The notes: a model not told the origin generated them from the letters alone. A stretch of DNA of 64,000 nucleotides from Lactobacillus sp. ESL0684 (GCF_029392675.1 NZ_CP113941.1:112001-176000); one strand, 5' to 3'. Numbered from the stretch's first letter, positions 1 through 11,506 are shown. Translations and numbers: made by a program.

Positions 1-2
1 CA

Positions 3-161
3 TATCCTTGGACCGTGATTATTGCAGTAATTGCGTTTTTAATTATTTTGATTAATAATTTCTTTGATGATCCAGTAACTTCATTACTAGGGCTATTAAT
101 TCCAGCACTTTCGGTAGGGGTTTATTATTACTTTAGACACAAATATCCAGTTAACGAATAA
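3..161 (+). CDS. C-terminal end of a membrane transporter, probably an amino acid permease (cut by the window edge)
   Basis: The frame is open from the left edge and ends at TAA 159-161. The last 52 residues contain two hydrophobic stretches separated by the short polar loop NNFFDDP, followed by a charged tail (RHKYPVNE). That is the usual end of an APC-superfamily amino acid permease of lactobacilli, but the fragment is too short to be sure. The dipeptidase gene starts 16 bases downstream on the same strand, so the two may be cotranscribed. Confidence 0.5.
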   Translation, partial: YPWTVIIAVIAFLIILINNFFDDPVTSLLGLLIPALSVGVYYYFRHKYPVNE

Positions 162-177
162 AGTTAGGTAGTTTTGA

Positions 178-765
178 ATGAACATAAAACAGATAGAGGC
201 TCAAGTAGCTGCAATTAAGCCAGATCCTGGATTTTTAAATATTCAAAAAGTTGATTCGAACATAATCGTCGATTTAAAGTACGCAACACCAGATAATTTT
301 ACTGGACATAAAATTTATGACTTTACTACTGCCATTGCTAGGGCGGGTACGGCTAGAAAGCTAGGCATTGCTGCTAAAATATTGTATGAGCGAGGTTATC
401 GCATTAAGGTTTGGGATGCTTTTCGTCCTAACAGTGCGCAAAAAAGAATGTATCAGATTTATCCACACGATGAATGGGTGGCGGCTCCTAATCCTAATTA
501 CAGTCATGAAAAAGGTGTTACTTTTGATTTAACAATTACGGATCTAGCTGGCAAGGAACTGCCGATGCAAAGCGGTTTTGATGATTTTACGGGTAAGGCA
601 TTAAGGAATTATCCCAGAACTGGGCAGCAAGAGCGTAATTACCAAATTTTGGATAATGCGATGCAGCTAGCTGGTTTTCATGGGTATGAAAGTGAATGGT
701 GGGATTATCAAGATAACGATGCAGATAGGTATCAACCTGCCCAAGCTAACCCTAATGACTACTAA
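178..765 (+). CDS. D-Ala-D-Ala dipeptidase, VanX/DdpX-like (peptidase M15D)
   Basis: Predicted cytoplasmic zinc dipeptidase that splits D-Ala-D-Ala; no signal peptide is visible and the 195 residues fit the family length of about 200. Landmarks in order are VDLKYATPDNF (31-41), WDAFRP (79-84, with the substrate-binding Arg83), SHEKGVTFD (109-117, zinc ligands His110 and Asp117) and EWWDY (173-177, catalytic Glu173). In VanX the last block reads EWWH and its His is the third zinc ligand; here Asp176 stands in that place, so activity is less certain. The gene follows a permease end by 16 bases. In a Lactobacillus a role in peptidoglycan or D-Ala recycling is more likely than vancomycin resistance, since no vanH or vanA gene is near. 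Confidence 0.75.
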   Translation: MNIKQIEAQVAAIKPDPGFLNIQKVDSNIIVDLKYATPDNFTGHKIYDFTTAIARAGTARKLGIAAKILYERGYRIKVWDAFRPNSAQKRMYQIYPHDEWVAAPNPNYSHEKGVTFDLTITDLAGKELPMQSGFDDFTGKALRNYPRTGQQERNYQILDNAMQLAGFHGYESEWWDYQDNDADRYQPAQANPNDY

Positions 766-812
766 AACGTAGCACTAATTTGCAATACTTAAAATTTTTT
801 TGCAAATAAGTA

Positions 813-841
813 TTGAAATCGCTTTAACACTTGTTTATAAT
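813..841 (+). promoter_or_regulatory. Promoter of the beta-glucoside operon with an overlapping cre site
   Basis: A -35 box TTGAAA (813-818) and a -10 box TATAAT (836-841) are separated by 17 bases. The 14-mer TGAAATCGCTTTAA (814-827) fits the CcpA cre consensus TGWAANCGNTNWCA at 13 of 14 positions and covers the -35 box, so CcpA binding should block RNA polymerase when glucose is present. Confidence 0.75.
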
Positions 842-853
842 TAAAAAAGTATT

Positions 854-933
854 GAGCGTGTTACTGATTCGATCAGGCATTAACCTATGAATAAGCATTA
901 CCATAATTGGAATGGTTATTTGTAGGCTTTTTT
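854..933 (+). promoter_or_regulatory. RAT antiterminator site and overlapping terminator ahead of licT
   Basis: Bases 854-885 contain GTTACTGATTCGATCAGGC, which matches the ribonucleic antiterminator (RAT) hairpin bound by LicT/BglG proteins. Its 3' edge overlaps a terminator: CCTATGAATAA (884-894) pairs with TTATTTGTAGG (916-926), with an inner CATTACC/GGAATG pairing, and a T-run follows (928-933). Binding of the antiterminator would exclude the terminator and let transcription enter the operon. Confidence 0.85.
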
Positions 934-955
934 ATTGGAAAAGGGAGTTGGCTGA

Positions 956-1825
956 GTGAAATTTATTAAGAATTTTAACAATAACGCTGCTTTGGTGTCA
1001 GATGAATCTGGGGTTGACTGGGTTGTAATTGGTAACGGAATTGGCTTTGGCAAAAAAGCAGGCGATGCGATTGATGAAGCGAAAATTACTCGGCGTTTTG
1101 TCGCTGTCCAAAAGAATATCAAAATGATTGATAGTGTCAGCAATATTGATGCAAGGACTTTGAATTTAACTACTGACGTCATTGATTTAGCTTCAAAAGA
1201 ATTAAATATTACCTTTTCTGATTATCAATACCTATCTCTAGCTGATCACATTGATTTTATGTTTAAGCGTGCCGATGAGCATTTGGAATTAGGTCAAGAA
1301 ACTGTGCGTTGGGAAGTAGGAAAATTATTTCCTAAAGAGTTTCAAGTTGCTAAGAAAGCACTGCAGTTAATGCGTGATGAGAGCAAATTAGATTTGCCCA
1401 AAAGTGAGACAGTTTTGTTAACCTATCACTTTATTAATGCCGATTCGGACCAGACCAAGCTGCAAGATACGATTAAAATCACTAAATTGGTGCGTGGTGT
1501 GGTTGCAATTATTGAATACCAATATGGAATTCAATTAGATACAGAATCGTTTAATTTTAGTCGCTTTATGACACATCTACGTTCATTCATGGTACGTCAT
1601 ATCACTAGTAGCGATGATGATATTGGTAGTGGTCAAGAATTGGATAGCGCGTTGCTAAAACTAATGCAGGATAAATATCCGAAGGCTTATGCTACGGTAT
1701 TAAAAATTGGAACTTACTTGCATAAACAAGCCGGATGGGACTTGCAACCTGATGATGAAGTTTATCTAACCTTACATGTTTGGCGAGTTACCCATAGACA
1801 AAGTGATATTAAAGAAGTAAAATAA
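956..1825 (+). CDS. licT: BglG/LicT-family transcriptional antiterminator
   Basis: RNA-binding antiterminator of 289 residues, the normal family length. The N-terminal CAT domain (about 1-55, with DWVVIGNGIGFGKKAGD) binds RAT RNA. Two PTS regulation domains follow, PRD1 (about 70-170, HIDFMFKRADEHL) and PRD2 (about 180-280, HLRSFMVRH and LTLHVWRV); their histidines are phosphorylated by HPr or the partner EII to gate dimerisation. The start is GTG 956 behind AAGGGAG. The gene lies between two RAT/terminator units, the classical bgl layout in which the regulator controls both its own gene and the permease downstream. Its ligand is the phosphorylation state of the beta-glucoside EII encoded next. 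Confidence 0.95.
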   Translation: MKFIKNFNNNAALVSDESGVDWVVIGNGIGFGKKAGDAIDEAKITRRFVAVQKNIKMIDSVSNIDARTLNLTTDVIDLASKELNITFSDYQYLSLADHIDFMFKRADEHLELGQETVRWEVGKLFPKEFQVAKKALQLMRDESKLDLPKSETVLLTYHFINADSDQTKLQDTIKITKLVRGVVAIIEYQYGIQLDTESFNFSRFMTHLRSFMVRHITSSDDDIGSGQELDSALLKLMQDKYPKAYATVLKIGTYLHKQAGWDLQPDDEVYLTLHVWRVTHRQSDIKEVK

Positions 1826-1844
1826 CAAATGTTTTTTAGCCAAA

Positions 1845-3916
<2,072 letters not shown>

Positions 3917-3925
3917 ATTAAATAA

Positions 3926-5386
<1,461 letters not shown>

Positions 5387-5417
5387 CAAAGTTAAAACTT
5401 TGGAAAGGCAAAAAGAA

Positions 5418-5742
5418 ATGAAACACAAATTGATAAAAGCGCTGCTTTTAATCTCAAGTTTATCCACCACTTTTCTGATTAGCTCAAATCCCGCTGAGGC
5501 CAAGAGTAAGAATACAACTAAGCCAGTGACAATTTATTTAACTCGTCACGGAGAAACAACTGCTAACGTAATGCATCTAGCTCAAGGTTGGAGTGATTTT
5601 ACCCTGACTGATAACGGGGTCAAAGGTGCAGAATACCTTGGTCGAGGCCTAAAGGGCACTAAGTTCAAGGCTGCGTATTCTGGCGATTTAACTCGTCAGG
5701 AAAAGACAGCTGAAGGTGCTCTCAAGTATTCCGGCAATAAAA
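5418..5742 (+). pseudogene. Exported histidine-phosphatase-family protein, N-terminal part (gene split by IS110 element)
   Basis: This is the first part of a secreted histidine phosphatase (phosphoglycerate mutase-like). ATG 5418 lies behind GGAAAGG. A signal peptide (about 1-33: MKHKLIKALLL..., cleavage near NPAEAKS) is followed by YLTRHGETTAN with the phospho-accepting His and by YSGDLTRQEKTA. The coding sequence runs into the insertion element at an A-run near 5739-5743 and stops at TAA 5748-5750. The rest of the gene resumes in frame at about 7412, so the undisturbed protein would be about 272 residues. The substrate of this extracellular phosphatase is unknown. Confidence 0.85.
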
Positions 5743-5754
5743 CATACTAACCTA

Positions 5755-6005
5755 GTAGTGGGTCAATATTCGACGGAATATTGATTCACTGCTTTTTCTT
5801 TGTTTTAAAATTGAAGCAGGGTTGAAGTTAATATGCCCTAGTTACTTTTGACGCTTGTACCTAGTACTTGACGCCCTAAATAAAACTGACAGCTTCATCA
5901 GTTAAACTTAAATCTCTTCGTAGTATGTTGGCACTTGATGTCCGGTATAGAAAATTAGATATAGTTTAGCTTGTAACTTCTACCCTGCACAATTAAGTTA
6001 GTTGG
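5755..6005 (+). ncRNA. Candidate bridge RNA in the left end of the IS110 element
   Basis: Elements of the IS110 group encode a structured bridge RNA in the non-coding left end that pairs with target and donor DNA. This interval fits in place, size and structure. It opens with a strong hairpin, GTGGGTCAATATTC (5757-5770) pairing with GAATATTGATTCAC (5775-5788) over a four-base loop. A second hairpin AACTGA/TCAGTT (5884-5903) and two related segments, CTAGTTACTTTTGACGC and CTAGTACTTGACGCC (5838-5875), follow. RNA boundaries, loops and guide sequences are inferred; the first hairpin plus T-rich tract could alternatively act as a terminator protecting the transposase from read-through. Confidence 0.45.
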
Positions 6006-6017
6006 AGGTATTTGAAG

Positions 6018-7241
6018 ATGAATAATTTAGTTGTAGTGGGAATTGACGTGAGCAGTCGTAAATCTGCTGTTTGTATCATGCTTAATAAGCAAGTCATTAA
6101 ACAGTTTAATATCACCAATGATGCCATTGGTTTTCAGCAGCTACTTGATGAATTAGAATTTTATCACCAACAACCACAGATTGTCTTTGAAGCAACTGGG
6201 GTTTATTCTTGCAGATTGCAGGCTTTTCTTAACCAATATCATTATCGCTACACTATGCTTAACCCACTTAAAGCCAAACAGCAATTAGATCAATTTAGAC
6301 GCAATAAAACTGATCGCCGCGATGCTAAAGATTTAGCTTACTCACAGTTTATTTATCATCGCGGACCAACTTATCTACAAGACCCTAACTATAAGCAGTT
6401 AGGTGCCATGAGTCGTTTTTATGAGCAATTAACTCATGATTTGGTTTCAGCTAAGAACCGGTTACACCGCGTATTACAGTTTACTTTTCCTGAGCTAGAA
6501 ACCTTAACTAGTCATCCTGACGGTACGAATTATTGGCGCTATGTCCAAACTTTTACGCATCCACAAATCGTTAAAAATTTAGGTTACGAAGGAGTTATGC
6601 AGTATTTTTTAAGCTTCCATGGTATTGGTAAGCAGCGTGCAAATAAGTTGGCAACTAACTTACTTGAACTGGCTGACACAGCTTATCCAGCAGTTGATAA
6701 AGCTGCTTTTGAAGTTGAACAAGCTAGATATTATGCTCAACGACTAACCAAACTAACTAAAGAGCGTGAAAATGTCATTCAAAAGATGTCTGACTTAGCT
6801 AGTAAATTACCCAACCGTGATCTAAAAATTCTTGAAAGTATTCCAGGTATTTCACAAATTACCGCAGTTAGATTATTAGGTGAATTAGGCGATATCAGAC
6901 GTTTTCGTAATCCTAATGCCTTAAATGCCTTTGTTGGTTTAGACTTACGTCATTACCAGTCGGGCGAAATGGAATTGACTGATCATATTAGTAAACGTGG
7001 CAATCCCATTGGTCGTAAGATTCTCTACCGTACGATTGGACAAATGGATTCAGTAAGATATTCTGAGCCTTGTCACATTGCCGATTATTACGAAAAGAAA
7101 AAACGATCTTCTCAAAGTAGAAACTTCAAGAAGATCGCCATCGCAGCAGTCCACAAACTAACACGGACTGTCTACTATTTGATTGTGCATGATCAATTAT
7201 ATGATTATAGCGTAGTCAAAAATAAACAGGGCTTTAACTAA
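6018..7241 (+). CDS. IS110-family transposase (DEDD recombinase)
   Basis: Recombinase of 407 residues. The N-terminal RuvC-like DEDD domain shows Asp10 (GIDVSS), Glu58 (VFEATG) and Asp99 and Asp102 (TDRRDAKD). The C-terminal Transposase_20 domain includes ESIPGISQITAVRLLGELG and the block VGLDLRHYQSGEM, whose Ser315 is the likely nucleophilic serine. A coiled-coil-like stretch around 225-265 joins the domains. ATG 6018 follows GGAGGT by eight bases; a TTG two codons earlier is less likely. The frame is intact, so the element may still move. A hairpin downstream (7270-7302) probably ends the transcript. Confidence 0.95.
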   Translation: MNNLVVVGIDVSSRKSAVCIMLNKQVIKQFNITNDAIGFQQLLDELEFYHQQPQIVFEATGVYSCRLQAFLNQYHYRYTMLNPLKAKQQLDQFRRNKTDRRDAKDLAYSQFIYHRGPTYLQDPNYKQLGAMSRFYEQLTHDLVSAKNRLHRVLQFTFPELETLTSHPDGTNYWRYVQTFTHPQIVKNLGYEGVMQYFLSFHGIGKQRANKLATNLLELADTAYPAVDKAAFEVEQARYYAQRLTKLTKERENVIQKMSDLASKLPNRDLKILESIPGISQITAVRLLGELGDIRRFRNPNALNAFVGLDLRHYQSGEMELTDHISKRGNPIGRKILYRTIGQMDSVRYSEPCHIADYYEKKKRSSQSRNFKKIAIAAVHKLTRTVYYLIVHDQLYDYSVVKNKQGFN

Positions 7242-7268
7242 AACCAATTGATCATAAGATTACTATAA

Positions 7269-7308
7269 CAGCTTAGTTCAAAAATGCAATTGGACTAAGC
7301 TTATTTGG
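7269..7308 (+). terminator. Hairpin in the right end of the IS110 element
   Basis: AGCTTAGTTC (7270-7279) can pair with GGACTAAGCT (7292-7301) apart from one wobble, with the sequence TTATTTGGG after it. It lies 28 bases beyond the transposase stop and probably works as its terminator; a structural role in the element end is also possible. Confidence 0.5.
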
Positions 7309-7411
7309 GTTACAACATATTATCTAAGTTTAATCTACTTAAAGATAATTCTAATGACGGACTACAAGAATTATGATTTAATACCTTGATATACTTGACT
7401 TTGAGTAGAAA

Positions 7412-7909
7412 AAAGTAAAATTACAAATTGATCAACGTTTACGTGAATGCAATTATGGTAGTTATGAAGGTCGTCCTGATATGGCTAAAAATGTGCCAGA
7501 AATTTCGGCATATTTGGGCTATAGTAGCATGGAAGAATTCCAAACTAAGGCTGGTAAGAGATTACAGAATGAAATGCAGGATGGCTACTATGGCTTAGAT
7601 AAAGAAAATAAGTTGAATACGACTTTGCCAGACGCTTATCGTGCAGAAAGCTCTCAAACAGTTGAAAAGAGAATGACAGCTGCTCTAAAAGCAATCGCTA
7701 AAAAACAACAGAAAAAAGGTGGCAATGTCTTAGTTGTAAGTTCAGGCATGTCAATCAACCTATTCTTATCAACACAAGACTATCCACAATATGAAGGAAC
7801 TGGATTAGCTAATGATTCAGTCACGAAGTTAACTTACCGCAATGGTAAATTTAAACTATCAGGTGAGATTGGTAGTTTGGAATACTATAACGCTGGTAAA
7901 AATAAATAA
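7412..7909 (+). pseudogene. Exported histidine-phosphatase-family protein, C-terminal part
   Basis: The second half of the gene begun at 5418. The frame is open from 7409 and reads VKLQIDQRLRECNYGSYEG, the expected sequence after the N-terminal half. No start codon and ribosome site lie close to the junction, so this part is probably not translated; an internal ATG at 7481 lacks a good site. Near the end, VLVVSSGMSINL aligns with the block that normally reads VSHG and carries the second catalytic histidine; here it is Ser, so even the intact protein would miss a core residue. Precise excision of the element could restore the frame. Confidence 0.85.
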
Positions 7910-7941
7910 TACTCGATAATTTTATACCCTTTCAAAAATAA

Positions 7942-7987
7942 AAATACTGTCTGTAACTTTAGAGTTATAGGCAGTATTTTTTTACTT
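7942..7987. terminator. Bidirectional terminator
   Basis: AATACTGTCTGTAAC pairs with GTTATAGGCAGTATT around a TTTAGA loop, with A-rich and T-rich flanks on both sides. It separates the convergent phosphatase remnant and MFS gene and should work in both directions. Confidence 0.85.
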
Positions 7988-9217
7988 AGCTGATTTTTTG
8001 AAGCTGAAAAAGATAATTAAAATAAAATTGAGTAACAATGTAATTCCGGTTGTCCAAAAGACACTAGCGTAGTTGAAGACTCCAGAAATAGTCGAGCCCA
8101 TCAGTGAACCAAAGACTGAACCAACTGCTTGAAAAGATTGGTTATAACTAAAGATCCGTCCAAAACTTTCTGCAGGAGTATTGAGTGTTAGTACAGTCTG
8201 AGCAGCTGGCAACATTGCGGCACTAGCAATTCCTAATAAAAAGCGTAAACCGGCTAGAACCCATGGCGAATTAGTTAAAGCCATTGGCACAAACAAGATG
8301 GCACCAGCTATTAAGCCAAGTCGTAATATTTTTAAGGGTCCAATTTCATCCATTTTATGACCAACTTTAGAAGCAGCTAGCAGTGTTCCTAAGCCTGGTG
8401 TTGCAGCAACAATACCAGCAATAAAAGCGACGTTTTTACTATTTGGCATCATTGACTTAACGTAAAGTGAGACGATTGGATCAATTGACATGTTAGCTGC
8501 CTGTACCAATAAGGTTGTAATAAACATAACAATGATTAACTTGGTATTAGGCAGCGTATGCATGATTTCCTTCATTGGTTTCATTTCTGTTCGTGAAATT
8601 GGAGTAAAATCTTCATGAACTAAGAAGGTAGAACCAAGGAACACCAATAACATTAAAAAGCCAGTAATGAAGAAAGGAATTCGATAACCCCAGGCACCGC
8701 CTAACAAATTACCAAAGAAACTTGATAACACTCCGCCAAGTAAAGGCCCAACTAAATTACCAGCAGTTCCTGCAGTCATCATTTGACTCATCACCCAACC
8801 ACTTTTTTGGTGGGGAGTTTCACCAGCAATTAAGGCAGTGGCGTTATTAATATAACCGGAAAAGGCACCTTGGATAAAGCGCATCACAATGATATAACCT
8901 GCGTTTGGTGCAAAACCAGTGGCAGTAATTGTTAACGCCATTACGCCAGAAGCACGCATACACATTAGCTTTCGTCCTTTACGATCAGCTAAATTGCCCC
9001 AATAAGGAGAAACAATTGCTTGTGCAATAAAAGTTACGGCAAAGGCCAAACCAGAATACATGCTGATTTGCAATTGACTATAATGGCCAAGATCAGCAAT
9101 AAATAACGAAATAAAGGGCATGGTCATTGAATAGCCCATACCAGTGATAAAACAGCCTAGCCATAAGGTGTAGAATGCCTTGTACCAATTGGCTGATAAT
9201 TTAATATTTTTGGTCAA
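7982..9217 (-). CDS. MFS transporter, probable drug exporter
   Basis: Integral membrane carrier of 411 residues with about twelve predicted spans. The MFS motif A between spans 2 and 3 is present as GNLADRKGRKLM, and motif C-like glycine-rich stretches (GPLLGGVLSSFFG) are seen in span 5, typical of proton-driven exporters. The likely start is TTG 9217, preceded by AAAGGATG; the next Met would remove the first span. It is monocistronic and divergent from the membrane protein gene at 9351. The substrate cannot be predicted. Confidence 0.85.
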   Translation of the reverse strand: MTKNIKLSANWYKAFYTLWLGCFITGMGYSMTMPFISLFIADLGHYSQLQISMYSGLAFAVTFIAQAIVSPYWGNLADRKGRKLMCMRASGVMALTITATGFAPNAGYIIVMRFIQGAFSGYINNATALIAGETPHQKSGWVMSQMMTAGTAGNLVGPLLGGVLSSFFGNLLGGAWGYRIPFFITGFLMLLVFLGSTFLVHEDFTPISRTEMKPMKEIMHTLPNTKLIIVMFITTLLVQAANMSIDPIVSLYVKSMMPNSKNVAFIAGIVAATPGLGTLLAASKVGHKMDEIGPLKILRLGLIAGAILFVPMALTNSPWVLAGLRFLLGIASAAMLPAAQTVLTLNTPAESFGRIFSYNQSFQAVGSVFGSLMGSTISGVFNYASVFWTTGITLLLNFILIIFFSFKKSAK

Positions 9218-9350
9218 AATTCACTCATCCTTTTGTAAAAAAACATATCATTTCTATGATAGCACTAAGAATTGCTAAAAAATTATTAAATTTGTAATAT
9301 TTGCAAGATAATCGTGTTAGGATGATGTTTCTGAAAGGAAGAGTTACAGC

Positions 9351-10274
9351 ATGAGTAAAAATTCACGCATGACTAGAAGCGAGTATCGTAAGCAGATGTC
9401 ACATGATGTGGAAATTTCACAAACGAACTCTTATGTTCAAGAAAAGGTTGAGGTTTCACAAACGCGAACCAATTATCGCCATTTGAAATTGAATTTTTGG
9501 GAAGTTTTTTCTGATCGACCATATCTTGCAGTGGCAATTGCGGTTTTAGCAATTTTCTTAGTGATGGTCAAATTATGGTGGTTATTAGGAATATTATTAA
9601 TTATCGTGGTAGTTGGTATCTATATTATTGGCCGCAGCCACCATCCTGACCGCGTACTTAGTTTAGAATTTAAGTTAAAGGCTACCAAAAAGTTAAGTAT
9701 GCTAAGGGCCCTGCAATTTGGTGGTTCGATGGTAATGTTTCTGGCTACTTATATGAAGAAAGTAGTCACCGTTAATTTTTCAACGGCTGGTTCAACTGAT
9801 GGCTTGCAAGTTGTGCAAGGTGTATTGTCTAATCGCGGCGGGTTTTATGGTCAACAAGGCTCGTATTTGTTAAGCCTGCTTAATACGTTGACTGGCGGAC
9901 AACTTTGGGGGAAATATCGTTATGCGGCTAATAGCGCTCAAATGATGAATAGTGATGCGGGACGATTAATCATTATGTGGGTGCTATTATTGATGATTGC
10001 ACCAGCGATTTCGTTCTTAGCACAATTTTTTAAGGAGCCGTATTCAAGAAACGTTGTTTTAATATCAGCGGCAGTTGCAACTGTTAGCTTTATCTTAACG
10101 CCTCACTTAATGAATAAATGGATTGTGGCTTATGCCATGGAGAATCAAATGACTCATGCACAGGCACAAGCAGCTGTGCATGTGGGGCCAATGGCTTATG
10201 TTGCTATGCTTTGTGCAATTTTAGTGTTAGTAATTGCGATATACCGTGTTTTTAAACAGGATCGATTTGAATAA
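9351..10274 (+). CDS. Multi-span membrane protein of unknown function
   Basis: A 307-residue protein with a charged N-terminal cytosolic part (1-50, rich in Ser, Thr and Gln), two spans close together (about 57-95), and three more in the C-terminal half (about 203-222, 232-252, 275-300). The central stretch NRGGFYGQQGSYLLSLLNTLTGGQ is probably extracellular. ATG 9351 follows AAAGGAAGAG. I do not recognise a family with a known role; it resembles conserved lactobacillus membrane proteins. The following small gene overlaps its last codons. Confidence 0.75.
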   Translation: MSKNSRMTRSEYRKQMSHDVEISQTNSYVQEKVEVSQTRTNYRHLKLNFWEVFSDRPYLAVAIAVLAIFLVMVKLWWLLGILLIIVVVGIYIIGRSHHPDRVLSLEFKLKATKKLSMLRALQFGGSMVMFLATYMKKVVTVNFSTAGSTDGLQVVQGVLSNRGGFYGQQGSYLLSLLNTLTGGQLWGKYRYAANSAQMMNSDAGRLIIMWVLLLMIAPAISFLAQFFKEPYSRNVVLISAAVATVSFILTPHLMNKWIVAYAMENQMTHAQAQAAVHVGPMAYVAMLCAILVLVIAIYRVFKQDRFE

Positions 10275-10626
10275 AAGATTGAAAAGAATATGCGACTTTC
10301 TAATAACGTTATTTGTACTGATAATTATTGGTATAGCAGGTTTTAAAGTATTTGATGATTATGGAGAATCTTTACTTAAGAATGCAGTATATTCAAAAAT
10401 TAAACAAAAAAACACCGTTCACAAATATAGTGTGAATACCAAAACAGATAAAAAACTTATTAATGAAAATACAGAATTAATATCTATAGAATCAGATAAT
10501 CAAGGCTCTGGAAATATTCTTTATTATATTATAAAAATTGGTAAATCAGATTATGGAGTAATGTTTAAGAGTGCTGGCTTATCAAAACAACCAAAATTGA
10601 AAGGTATCAAATATTTAGGAAAATAA
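10267..10626 (+). CDS. Small membrane-anchored protein of unknown function
   Basis: About 119 residues: a basic start (LNKRLKRI), one membrane span (about 8-27, LITLFVLIIIGIAGF), then a soluble Lys/Asn-rich domain ending KLKGIKYLGK. TTG 10267 overlaps the end of the upstream gene and is preceded by CAGG, which suggests translational coupling; a start at TTG 10234 is possible but has no clear ribosome site. Base composition is more AT-rich than the neighbours. No family recognised. Confidence 0.55.
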   Translation: MNKRLKRICDFLITLFVLIIIGIAGFKVFDDYGESLLKNAVYSKIKQKNTVHKYSVNTKTDKKLINENTELISIESDNQGSGNILYYIIKIGKSDYGVMFKSAGLSKQPKLKGIKYLGK

Positions 10627-10640
10627 AAGTTTCCAAGCAA

Positions 10641-10678
10641 AAAGCCTCGCAGAAGATAAATCTGTGAGGCTTTATTTT
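10641..10678. terminator. Bidirectional terminator
   Basis: AAAGCCTCGCAGA pairs with TCTGTGAGGCTTT (10661-10673) over a short loop, followed by TATTTTG. It lies between convergent genes and serves the small membrane protein gene and the ABC operon. Confidence 0.85.
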
Positions 10679-10702
10679 GTCCAATATAAAGATGAAACTT
10701 TT

Positions 10703-11506
10703 TTAAGCTAGCAAGATGGCATCGTCTTTTAGTTCTGTGCCAACGTGTTTTTGGAATAATTCCATGAGCTTTGGGACTGTCATTTGCTTCTTTTCTTCAT
10801 CAGCAAGGTCTAAGGCTACACGTCCCTGATGGAGCATAATAAGCCGATTGCCATAGCGAATGGCATCTTCCATATTGTGGGTTACCATGAAGGCGGTTAG
10901 TTTTTGCTCAGCGATCAATTTCTCGGTTAAATTCATTACTGTGATCGAAGTTTGCGGATCTAATGCGGCAGTGTGTTCATCCAGTAAAATTAAATCGGGA
11001 CGCCTGAGTGTTGCCATTAAGAGAGTGATAGCTTGACGCTGGCCGCCAGATAGCAAGCCGATTTCGGTATCTAACCGATTTTCTAAGTTTAAGTCAAGCT
11101 GGGCTAATTGTTCTTTGAAAAAGCTGCGATCTGCTTTTTTAACGCCAGCACGGAAAGTTCGCCGTTGACCGCGTTTCATTGCTAAAGCAAGATTTTCTTC
11201 GACAGTTAGCCGCACAGCAGTCCCCATCTTAGGGTCTTGAAAAACGCGACTAATTCGTTTTGAACGTTTAGTTACTGACTGTTTACTAATATCTTGGTCA
11301 TTGAGAATAATTTTTCCTTGTTGAATTGGCAAAGTACCAGCAATACTGTTGAGCAAAGTTGATTTGCCGGCACCATTACTACCAATAATGGTAACAAAAT
11401 CACCGGCTGCTAGCTCTAAATTGACACCGCGCAAGACGCGATTTTCATTAACGGTTCCTTGTTCAAAAGTTTGATGTAAGTTCTTAATTTTCAATACTTG
11501 AGACAT
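10703..11506 (-). CDS. ABC importer ATP-binding protein, TrpX-associated family
   Basis: Cytoplasmic ATPase of 267 residues that powers the importer encoded with it. It has the Walker A GSNGAGKST (about 38-46), the Q-loop, the signature LLSGGQRQA, Walker B LILLDEHTAALDP and a switch histidine in MVTHNM. Glu before His in Walker B (DEHTAALD instead of DEPT) is usual for this subfamily. It overlaps the permease gene by 23 bases. Together with the following two genes it forms an importer of the kind called trpXYZ in streptococci. Confidence 0.9.
   Translation of the reverse strand: MSQVLKIKNLHQTFEQGTVNENRVLRGVNLELAAGDFVTIIGSNGAGKSTLLNSIAGTLPIQQGKIILNDQDISKQSVTKRSKRISRVFQDPKMGTAVRLTVEENLALAMKRGQRRTFRAGVKKADRSFFKEQLAQLDLNLENRLDTEIGLLSGGQRQAITLLMATLRRPDLILLDEHTAALDPQTSITVMNLTEKLIAEQKLTAFMVTHNMEDAIRYGNRLIMLHQGRVALDLADEEKKQMTVPKLMELFQKHVGTELKDDAILLA

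Larger units (their letters stand above)
5743..7408 (+). mobile_element. IS110-family insertion element, about 1.67 kb, inside a histidine-phosphatase gene
   Basis: The two halves of one gene (5418-5742 and 7412-7909) are separated by an insert with a single DEDD transposase gene, a long left non-coding end (about 275 bases) and a shorter right end (about 167 bases). No terminal inverted repeats and no target duplication are visible, as expected for IS110. The exact ends cannot be fixed because both fall in A-runs (5739-5742 and 7409-7414). The long non-coding DNA on the left side points to the IS110 rather than the IS1111 group. Confidence 0.85.

Noticed and set aside
5739-7414. Target-site duplication around the IS110 element
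   Set aside because: Only A-runs of different length flank it; they cannot be told from chance and the family does not make duplications.
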